Assembly (NCBI GenBank): GCA_933822405.4
Contig: CAKOGP040001881.1
Location: forward strand, 62,001-126,000
Reading direction: 5' to 3'
From: Cylindrotheca closterium
Taxonomy: Eukaryota > Bacillariophyta > Bacillariophyceae > Bacillariales > Bacillariaceae
Length of the DNA: 64,000 nt
Of the stretch, positions 56,335 through 64,000 are shown one piece after another. The stretch's first letter is position 1, and the number at the start of each line of letters is the position of its first letter. Below the pieces are notes generated by a model, which was not told where the DNA came from, made no database searches, and saw only the letters and a list, made by a program, of their open reading frames with translations. Position numbers and translations under genes: made by a program.

Positions 56335-56533
56335 CGCAGATATTTGTTTGGAATCCAACAAAGTGATGCGTGATGGGTTGAAAGACTAGTGATGGGTGAA
56401 GACTAGGAGAGTGATGGGTCGGAACGTCGCACGTCGCACGGTTTCCATGCGTGCGAAGCACAGACTATGATATATATTCTCATTTTCTATTCATAATATG
56501 GTGACGGTATTGAGTATGAGTTGTGGATACTGA

Positions 56534-57560
56534 TTATGCGGTAGGATATGTTTTCCAAAGCCTTATGGTTCCATCTTCCGAGCCGGTTGCATAGAGCTTT
56601 CCATCAGGAGCATACCGCACACAGCGAATAGGCCCGTGGTGCCCTTTATGACATTCGAGCTGCTCTCCTGTTTGAAAGTCGAACACTCGAACCCACAGAT
56701 CGCTTCCACCAGCAACAAATTTCTCCCCAGATGGATGTAAGGTTGCCCCCCCCTCTTCTCGGAAATGAATTGGCATTGTGTACTCTTTCAATAGATTTTT
56801 TGATTCCATATCCCAGAAGAAAACTTTTGTACCCGCAGCGGCAGTCATTACTAGCATTCCACTGGCAATGGTGCACAGTTCCAAGTCTCTAATCTCATCT
56901 CCTTGTTGAGTGTCGAAGGTGTGCACTGGAGCCTGGGGAGATGACTTGTCCCATAAATAAACCTTACCATCAGCACATGCACAGAGAATCAATGTATTGT
57001 TCACCCAAACGACTTTGTTAATCGGAGAAGCTTGCTTCAACTCTACCGCAACTTCTGCTTTCAATGGTTTGTTCATCAAGCATGCAGCTAGATCGTAAAT
57101 TCTGACCAACCCCTCTTTTCCTCCTGTAGCTAGTAACTGAACACCACAAGTTTCGACTGAGTCGACAAATATATCGCACCAATCAGGGTCCAAACTAGAA
57201 AAACCTTACCTTGGAATCAGGTGAAAAGACACAAGTCTTGACAATGTGTTTGTGCGGCAACTCGAGCAACGAATTTCCAGTGATGGCGTCCCAAACACGA
57301 GCTGAATAGTCACCCGATGCGGTTGCTGCAAGGTTACCCGAGTTGTCCATTTGCATAGACCACACAGCACCCTTGTGTCCTTGAAAGGTTCCTATCCAAT
57401 CACCAGAAGTACCATCGCGGAGCATTGGCATCTTGTCATGGCAAGCACTCAGCAGAAATGTACGCTTCTCTTCTTCATTCCACAGATACTGCAGCTCGGC
57501 CAGTGGCCTCGTATGTCCAGGACATACAATCGGGATCTGCGTTCGTCTTGAGTCTCCCAT
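56534..57560 (-). CDS. STRAP: STRAP-like WD40 protein (UNRIP)
   Basis: Exons 57560-57210 and 57136-56534 give 317 aa. WD40 repeats include HKGAVWSMQMDNSGNLAATASGDYSARVWD, then across the intron VFSPDSKLLATGGKEGLVRIYDL, and the final HHGPIRCVRYAPDGKLYATGSEDGTIRLW. The start QIPIVCPGHTRPLAELQY matches STRAP, which works with the SMN complex in snRNP assembly and in TGF-beta signalling in animals; only the RNA role is plausible in an alga. The 73-nt intron between 57209 and 57137 was placed by protein continuity, since translating through it gives a stop. Confidence 0.9.
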
Positions 57561-57802
57561 TTTCAATTTTTGTAGTGCTGTCGAGGCTATTTTTTACTGA
57601 AGCATCGGCTGAAGATCGAAGCCGTGATTTCGGGGGCAGCAACTTTATTCGTCATCCCCTTTTTCATTAGCCGTTTGCACAAATTAACGGTACCGGTATT
57701 TTGCGCCGCCCCCGGCGCGTTTCCATACTTCTACAATAATAACGACGACTCCAATCCAAACAACAACATTCCTGGAAACGACAACGACAACGTATACAGA
57801 CA

Positions 57803-58226
57803 ATGAGCTCACTGCGAGACGACGAAATTTCACAAAAATACTTCTATGCTGGGTGTTTTGGGCTTCCATGGTTGTGGATTGTACACGCCATGAATTACAA
57901 AACAAAGAGCAAAAAGAGTTCAGGCGCCTTGCTCACTCAAGAGGGAAATCGTACGTATAATTGAGATGATACGACTTTTTTTTCATCTCGTAGGTCTCAC
58001 CAATTTCATGATTTACAATGATCGACCTTCAGAACCAGAGGACCTGACACAACAGGAGTGTGATCGAGCTGAGAAACAGTGGGTTGACCGTTGTCGGTCA
58101 TCAGCAATTGTTGTCTCAATCGCATGGCTAGCTTGGGTTTTGGTTGTGCAAGTATTCCTGACAGACATTTTCCCAACAGAGCTTTTTGTACGAACCGCTG
58201 AGCAAGGAGAATACACTGGATGGTAA
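57803..58226 (+). CDS. PEN2: Gamma-secretase subunit PEN-2
   Basis: Exons 57803-57950 and 57994-58226 give 126 aa. KYFYAGCFGLPWLWIVH matches the conserved N-terminal re-entrant segment of PEN-2 (YYLGGFxxLPFLWxVN in animals), and CRSSAIVVSIAWLAWVLVVQVFL is the second membrane segment. PEN-2 activates presenilin, the intramembrane aspartyl protease. The family is about 100 aa; the extra length is a polar loop between the two membrane parts (DRPSEPEDLTQQECDRAEKQW). The intron is only 43 nt, the shortest in the window, with a T-rich tract before tag. Confidence 0.8.
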
Positions 58227-58693
58227 TGCATTCTACATACTATGAGTGTCAGTTACATCAACAGAAATTATGGTTACCGATACTCCTTGTGCATGATGCT
58301 CGATGCAAACCTTCGAAGACTTCGCAATCCGTGTACACGTACCCGTCATAAACTAAGCTGTAAAATGTTCATTAGATATATGATTTTGTATTTTTCTTCA
58401 AGGTAGTGAGTGTACTGTAAAGAATGGTACGATACCTGTGGGAATTGGCAACCAGTAAAAGGAGGCTAAATCAGTCCGTTCAATCACAAATTAAAAAAAT
58501 ATGATGTCAGATACTGTACCGGTACATGTACATAATAATATTATTTGGTGACAACACACAACACAAAACTGTTCGCATCATCGTTCTCTGCTTTCTAATC
58601 AAGCGCAACACGTACAGTAAAAAGGAAATCCTGGTTCAGCCTTCGACGCAGCAGCGTCAAACACATACAAACGCACGCATTCACACGGGCACC
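58227..58693. other. Intergenic gap upstream of PEX11
   Basis: Contains a GTAC cluster at about 58512-58531 (actgtaccggtacatgtaca). The PEX11 frame is open from an earlier ATG at 58526, but the added 56 residues look like translated leader sequence. Confidence 0.5.
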
Positions 58694-59386
58694 ATGTCTT
58701 CCAATCAAATGTCACAAGAAAAAGCTCCATCACTTTCACAAAAGATCGATCGATTGTTGCAATTTTATGTCAAATTTACGAGCAATGCTGGAAACCAAGA
58801 CAAAATTCTGAAGGTGGTTCAGTACTCCCTCATTTTGCTGGCGAGGTTTCATTCCAAAAGTTTTCGTGCAGCGATTGAAAAGTTAAGTGACGACGTATGT
58901 TGGACCCGATACGTAAATCGGTTCTTTGGCCTTCCGACCTCAATTGAAGGTGTCAGAAGCGGCAGCTGGGCGTCATCGAGATATCTGGGAAAAGCAATGG
59001 CATGGACAATGATCGGATATTACCCATTGGAGCATGTTGCATACTTGAAATGGAGAGCCCCAGACATCTGTCTCCCATGCCGATCCGACTCCCGTTTGGC
59101 GGCTCGAGCCTCTGCTTGGTCGTGCAGATTCTGGCTTGCTTACATAATACTCGATACTCTACGAGTATTCCCCCCATCTAGTAAATCTGAGGAGTCTTCC
59201 GAAGATGAAAAGTCGACAACGAGACAGGAGCGGTTACAGCTTGTTCGAAATGCTCTGTTCGTTCTTCCAGCAATAAACTGGTCGCTCCCAAAGTGGGATA
59301 CAGACCCGATGTTATCCCCACTTTTATGCAATGGGTTGATGTGGCTGGAATCTATTGTTTGCATGTATCAAGGAGTCTCAAGCTAG
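58694..59386 (+). CDS. PEX11: Peroxisomal membrane protein PEX11
   Basis: Single exon, 230 aa from the ATG at 58694, a normal PEX11 length. Family features are KIDRLLQFYVKFTSNAGNQDKILKVVQY at the start (the amphipathic membrane-bending helix), LILLARFHSKS, then a middle TGRRLxLGK-like SWASSRYLGKAMAW and a C-terminal hydrophobic region. PEX11 elongates and divides peroxisomes. With PEX2 at 8522-9703 it is the second peroxin in the window. The longer form starting at 58526 is possible but lacks support. Confidence 0.85.
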   Translation: MSSNQMSQEKAPSLSQKIDRLLQFYVKFTSNAGNQDKILKVVQYSLILLARFHSKSFRAAIEKLSDDVCWTRYVNRFFGLPTSIEGVRSGSWASSRYLGKAMAWTMIGYYPLEHVAYLKWRAPDICLPCRSDSRLAARASAWSCRFWLAYIILDTLRVFPPSSKSEESSEDEKSTTRQERLQLVRNALFVLPAINWSLPKWDTDPMLSPLLCNGLMWLESIVCMYQGVSS

Positions 59387-59486
59387 CAGCTACATACTAT
59401 TTTACGAAACATTTTTTATTATAGCTTTCCAACTATAATCCGTCAGCTCTTCACAAACTACTGTATCAATTGCTTCAGCACAAGCG

Positions 59487-60876
59487 TTACAATTTGATCG
59501 TTTTCATTATCTTCTTCGCTTCGATTTCGTCCCCCTTTTTCATTTCGAGTGCTTTCATAAACCGCCGAACTGAGGTATAGTAGTACAGAAAAGCTCATGA
59601 GGATAGAACATAATACATGCACAAACAATATTTTGAGCATCTTACCTTCCATGATACTTCTTAGTTTTATCCCATTGATTGGAGAATACCAGTATTTATC
59701 GGTGGATCCCTTTGTAGCACCACTTGCTCGCTCGAATACCCTTTTGACCCATCCTTCTGGCCATCCACCTTCCAGGTCTTCCGTTGGAGGTCCTTCCGAC
59801 AGCATTTTTGCCTTTGTCACTGATGGTCCCTTCTGGGCTGGTGATTTAGACTGTGTTGCACGCCCCCGACCTGGGGACTTTCCTCGACCAGGAGGTTGTT
59901 TCTCAGTTTTGGCTTTTACCGATTTCACTTTTTTCAGTGGGTTTGTGACGTGCGATTGCCCTAGTTGTTTGAGAAGCGACTTTGCCGCTGGCCGTTTCTT
60001 CGGTCTTGGTATAATCGGTGCCACAAGCAGGTCGTCAGTCTTGTTTTCTAGTGGCCTTGATGAAGGGATTTGAGAATTGACCCTGCTCGCAATCTTCGAA
60101 ACATTGCTTGTCTCAACATAATGTTTGCTAGCATCAACGTTTGCTTGCGCCTTCTTCAAGAAGTCCTCCGGAAGGGGAGGAGTAAATTGATTTGCGCTTT
60201 CTCCTCCAAGTGAATGCGCCCCTTTGTCATCTGACTTGCTTTTATCGCCGCCTGCTTCCGGGGTTTTGGTCTTATCATCAGACTTCACCACCAGCTCGCT
60301 TGTCTCAGCAGATTTTTTCGATTCAGAATCCACTTCAGTGACCTTACTATTCTCCGTAGATTTCTCCATTTCAGTGGCCTTAATTGTCTCAGGCTTCTCC
60401 GCTGGCTTGGTTTCCACCAGTGTAGGCTTGACTTTTTCCACGGTTGCGGATTCAAGAAGAGGTTCAGATTTTTCAGTGATTGTGGCTTGAACAACTGACT
60501 TCGTACTCGCGGGGGTGTTGGTCTTGGCTTCCTTTGTGCTGACAACAGGATCGAATGGAGCAGTGTTCGCCGCTCCACTCGCAGATTTGGTATCCGTACC
60601 AGGCGTCACTTTGTCAAGGTTTGTGGATTGAATGAGGGGCTTTGGATCTTCTGTGATCGCGGGTTTACAAGCTGGCTTGGTATTATCAGGGGGGGCGACT
60701 GCGTCTTCCTTTTTGTCTACAGTCATAGGTTCAGTGGAGTTGCCATTACTCTCGTTCACGCCGGAAGTGGGCAACGACCCCAATATTCCAAATTCGCTAC
60801 TATCGGCTGTTTTCTCACTGTTGGCTGGATCGGGGTTTGTGCCATTCACCTTTGTTGGTTCAGGAGTCGTCGACAT
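59487..60876 (-). CDS. Protein with C-terminal MBD-like domain
   Basis: Exons 60876-59646 and 59569-59487 give 437 aa. Most of the protein is a disordered, Thr/Lys/Glu/Pro-rich region, then a basic part with KKRPAAKSLLKQ and GRGKSPGRGRATQSK (DNA- or chromatin-binding type). The C-terminus is an MBD/TAM-like domain: GGWPEGWVKRVFERASGATKG, DKYWYSPINGIKLRSIM and, after splicing, EVRRFMKALEMKKG. MBD proteins bind methylated CpG or chromatin (family knowledge). Reading through the 76-nt intron (59645-59570) keeps a frame open to 59458 but replaces the domain end by a hydrophobic stretch. Confidence 0.75.
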
Positions 60877-61403
60877 GGGGCCTCAATCAAGCTGTTGCTA
60901 TGATGTGCAATACTGGACAAATGCAGTTGTTGCTTTGTGTTTGACGTTGTTGTTATTGGTCTAGTGCGGTACCGTATCATATGCGCGAAACCGCATGCAC
61001 CGTACACGTGCCGGTCCAGTAGAGTGCTGGTACTGTACATGTACACTACTGTACTGCCGGTATCAAGAGTACGTACGAAAGATTTTCTTCCCGGCCGTCC
61101 CCAGAAGGTCGTAAGAAACGGTATCTTAGCGAATTATCAAGTCGTATCTTGAGTTAAAATCCAATCCAGCCACTATTCCAACTTTAATGCTGCCAAAATC
61201 ATCGACCAATGAGACAGAGGACCGTCGTGTCTGGATCTGTGAGCAGAACTTTGTCGAGATGGAATCATGGTACCAAAGCAAATTATCTTTCCGAAGTGCT
61301 GGTCGTACGTTGTGTAAATTAGATGCATCAACGCCGACTTGCGACCGTATCCGAAGGCTAACCGAAGGCCATAGGTGGTAATCAGAATCATCTTTTATCT
61401 CTT
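60877..61403. other. Intergenic gap with GTAC cluster
   Basis: A large GTAC cluster lies at about 60966-61075 (gcggtaccgtatc, gctggtactgtacatgtaca, tactgccggtatcaagagta). No gene seen; open frames here are antisense or short. Confidence 0.55.
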
Positions 61404-63070
61404 CTAAAGTTCCTCCCCTCCCTCTCCATTCATCATTCCAATCACCGATTCGTATGTCCCTTTCAATGCGAAAAGGACTGCTCCTATCAGTATCGTTACA
61501 TCTAGCGAGTATTGTAGCCATGACAACTCCGAACCTAGCACTTCCAGATGAAAGTAACAAGGAAAAATGAACGCCAACATGGTGCATATGGAAGATCCTA
61601 CTAGTCCCAAGAACTTTCCGAAATGTGGAAACGAATAGGCAATAGTTGCTGCCATCAAGACAACGGAGGATCGCGAGCATACACGGCCCAGAGTGGAATC
61701 GCGGAAAATTTTCTCATTCCATCCTTCAAAGATGTTCCAAACTGAAAGAGTAGATTAGCATTTAGAGCAAAAGGTGGCCGACTTCCAACCGAGAACCTTC
61801 ACTTACTGGGAAACATCATGATGGGAAATGTCAAATATAAGCCCAGACAGAGAGCGAGCTTGACAAACATTGTCGACCAATTCGAAGCCATATTTAGGGT
61901 GATGGGAGCGTCTGTTGCATTTCCAAAGCCAACGTATCCGGCTGCTCCAAAGACTGCAGATCAAACCAACCACGTGAGTTTCGCAGAACGGCACCCAATT
62001 TCCTTATAGTGAAACGGGGTACTTACATGCCATGAATAATGATATGATGGTGATAGTACCAATAAACAGTTTTGGGAATTGCTGCTGATTCTTGGAGGAA
62101 CCCTTCAAACTCAATATCAACCCAACACCCTCCATGCTGTAGATTGTTACAGCTATCACATACCACAAGCCATCCCACTTGATAGCATGAATGGTATCGT
62201 TGTGCGGTGTGTAGGATTCGTAGTCTTGGAATAAAACTGAAACGAGGATGCACGTCCGTCAGTATTCCACTAGAAAAACATTTTACCGATGATGTAGCTC
62301 ATGAAAACTTACCTGAGCAGAGAGCGGCAAAGTTCGCTGTGTTTGCTAGCCTATGAATATAAAGATGAACAAGAATCGGGACAGGTTAGACTATTCGTGA
62401 GCTCAGTGGAGACATAAACTCCGATAAGTTTTTCATCAATCACTCACAGTGAAAAGGGTGACAGCGATTTAAGGTCACGAAATTGAACCAGCAATACCAG
62501 ACCTGGTATACATCCAAGGCATATATACAGTCTCGAAACGTGTGCAATGCTTTTGATATTGGCAGCGATGAAGATAATGTAGGCAGTTCCAAAACCTGCC
62601 TGAGATATTGCCAAACACATCTGAACGACAATCTCACCAGTTCTCCCCATGACACATCGCCCAACATCGCCATAAGTATGCAATTGTTCGGCAGGATATT
62701 TGGCTTGTAACGCCACTTGAACAGCTGGTAGGCGTAGCATGGCATATACATTCAAGGCCGAAACGACCAACAGTGCTGCAGATCCCAACAACCAGCCAGA
62801 CTTCATGAATGCATTCGGTACACCCAACAGCCCAGCACCAACAAAACTTATCACAATGTTGATCACCACTTGAGACGACGTTGCGCTTCCTGGTGGAGGA
62901 CCACCGTGACCATCGTCGAATGCAAGATCTTTGGAATTTTCCTCGCCTAGAGGCACGAGTGGGTTGATTTCTTGAGAGTCATTGTCACCAAAGTCGTTCA
63001 CGCTCTGCATTTCAATGGAACCATTTTGGGCCGAATTGCGATGATGAAAGTTTTCTTCCATCTCCAACAT
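61404..63070 (-). CDS. AVT/SLC38-type amino-acid transporter, second member
   Basis: Exons 63070-62448, 62350-62313 (38 nt), 62236-62027, 61953-61807 and 61741-61404 give 451 aa. ATG at 63070 is the first in frame; the GTG further up follows a stop. The polar N-terminus leads to SSQVVINIVISFVGAGLLGVPNAFMKSGW (TM1 of the amino-acid permease family). The splices rebuild SLSPFSLLANTANFAALCSVLFQDYES, then AVTIYSMEGVGLILSLKGS (TM6 motif), LFMAFFGAAGYVGFGNATDAPIT and, in the last exon, TIAYSFPHFGKFLGLVGSSICTMLAFIFP. It is distant from the member at 53268. Expected place: vacuole or plasma membrane. Confidence 0.88.
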
Positions 63071-63299
63071 GTCATCAATTGCTGCTGTTCGAACCTTGGA
63101 AGCTGGCACTCAAGTGCAGAGTAACACCGATAACAAACAACAAACAATCAATGTCTGGTGTTATTGTTGTTCAACCATTTTCACAGATGGGATTGCAATT
63201 CGTGACTTATTTTTGGCTCATAACCAAATCTGATACCAACATTTTTTCTTAGAAAATGGTGCCCAATTATCAACGAAGTTGTCCAGAGAAAGATACATC

Positions 63300-64000
63300 A
63301 TGGGTGATGTTGCCCAAGGAAACGATGAATTCTTTCAAGTTACCTCTGACTCTAAGAATTTATCCAGTGCGAAAGTGAAGCGTGTATACATTGGAGGGTT
63401 GCCCAAGAATGTTCCAACACTGGAAAAGGATCTGACGGATTGGATGCAAAGCCAGGTTCCAGAGTTGACAATCTCGTCCATCACCATCAACGAGGGCGGC
63501 AAAAATCCACATGCACTTGTTGACTGCGGAAAATTTGCCAATCAAGCAATTTCAAAACTTCACCAGCAAAGCTTTCAAGGGAGAAAACTAACAGTCCAAC
63601 GAGAGAAACGAAAGAACAACAAGAAAAGTTCCACAGGAAATGATGGGAAAAAACAATTCGGTGGCTGGTCCAAGCCAAAAAAGCCGCAGTTTAAACCGAT
63701 CTCTATGGAAGAGGCGGGGAAGAATATTCAATCGGTCGTATCTGAGGAGATGAAACAAGCAGAGAATGCCGGAGAAGATACACTCAACGTCGCAATTGCC
63801 TCCACTGCTGCTGCGACTTTTTTGGCGGCAATGAATGGGATTGCCGATCCTGTTGGCGATCTTGGCGATCCAGAGGGTCCAGTGAATGACGAAGACCCAG
63901 ATCAATCAACAGAGGACAAGGGATTCCAGTTGAAGGCTATGTCAGATCTGTTGGCAGACTTTGGTCAAGCAGATCCCAATTGGCAAAAGCAACGAGTGGA
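63300..64000 (+). CDS. RRM-domain protein (3' end outside window)
   Basis: ATG at 63300; open through the right edge (233 codons visible). An RRM is present at about residues 27-105: RVYIGGLPKNVP (RNP2), LTISSITINEGGKNPHALVDCGKFANQAI (the RNP1 position is degenerate) and GRKLTVQREKR at the end. A Lys-rich stretch, then GGWSKPKKPQFKP and an Ala-rich helix (NVAIASTAAATFLAAMNG) follow. The short ATG frame at 63256 upstream overlaps this start in another frame. The domain points to RNA binding in the nucleus or nucleolus; no closer family is clear. Confidence 0.8.
   Translation, partial: MGDVAQGNDEFFQVTSDSKNLSSAKVKRVYIGGLPKNVPTLEKDLTDWMQSQVPELTISSITINEGGKNPHALVDCGKFANQAISKLHQQSFQGRKLTVQREKRKNNKKSSTGNDGKKQFGGWSKPKKPQFKPISMEEAGKNIQSVVSEEMKQAENAGEDTLNVAIASTAAATFLAAMNGIADPVGDLGDPEGPVNDEDPDQSTEDKGFQLKAMSDLLADFGQADPNWQKQRV

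Noticed and set aside
57193..57210. A 15-nt intron (gtaaggtttttctag) in STRAP
   Set aside because: Too short for splicing; a 73-nt intron ending at 57137 gives a better protein, FSPDSKLLATGG.
58526..58693. Upstream in-frame ATG of PEX11
   Set aside because: The added residues are not seen in the PEX11 family and start inside a GTAC cluster; the ATG at 58694 matches the normal N-terminus.
61126..61680. 184-aa minus frame overlapping the transporter's last exon
   Set aside because: Out of frame with the transporter and without family features; the 61404-61741 exon explains the region.
1..64000. tRNA, rRNA, CRISPR, transposase or integrated virus
   Set aside because: Looked for T-loop-like sequence, repeat-spacer arrays and transposase, integrase or reverse transcriptase motifs; found none. 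A tRNAscan-SE and RepeatMasker run would settle this.

Overview
The window reads as nuclear DNA of a diatom (stramenopile). The evidence is: many intron-bearing genes with short GT-AG introns (mostly 43-120 nt); several proteins that begin with a signal peptide ending in an ASAF-like motif, the diatom plastid-targeting signature (26887, 28688, 43259, 56334); a PsbQ/Psb31-like lumen protein; a phosphoglycerate kinase with a mitochondrial-type leader, as known for diatoms; and typical eukaryotic housekeeping genes. I cannot name the species. Genes are dense and lie on both strands with no operons. Most gaps are 100-650 bp, and many contain a distinctive GTAC-rich motif (TACCGGTAC / AGTACTGTAC-like). 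I saw no tRNA, rRNA, CRISPR array, transposon or virus.

Layout. 1-12.4 kb: 3' part of a NECAP endocytic adaptor gene, an SDR oxidoreductase, a small membrane ORF, a 1297-aa MLO-like membrane protein, a GPATCH4-like G-patch protein, PEX2, a bacterial-type RNase HII and a membrane-anchored SDR. 13-23.6 kb: a second, tail-less NECAP, an acidic 757-aa protein with basic patches, mitochondrial-type PGK, a 1227-aa AAA-type ATPase and an unknown protein preceded by an overlapping uORF. 24-35.7 kb: a Gfo/Idh/MocA oxidoreductase, the PSII extrinsic protein, plastid IspH, a heat shock factor with a 19-nt exon, plastid RimP, a 4-TM protein, a DGK1/SEC59-like lipid kinase and a Cys-motif membrane protein. 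36-50.4 kb: a seven-exon ABCF ATPase, MIC10, UTP6, glycine-cleavage T-protein, plastid phosphoglycolate phosphatase with a 10-nt exon, a Dbp2-like DEAD-box helicase, a SOUL heme-binding protein and MnmE. 50.4-64 kb: ArgRS with a GST-like N-terminal region, two AVT/SLC38-type amino-acid transporters, an unknown plastid protein, STRAP, PEN-2, PEX11, an MBD-domain protein and an RRM protein cut by the right edge.

Functional links. The T-protein and phosphoglycolate phosphatase genes are both photorespiratory and are transcribed divergently from a 205-bp gap holding two ACGTCA elements. PEX2 and PEX11 both serve peroxisomes. UTP6, GPATCH4-like, ABCF, Dbp2-like, RimP, MnmE and ArgRS belong to ribosome, RNA or translation functions. 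Gene models were built by joining exons at GT-AG borders so that reading frame and family motifs continue; every quoted exon sum is divisible by three. No transcript evidence was available.
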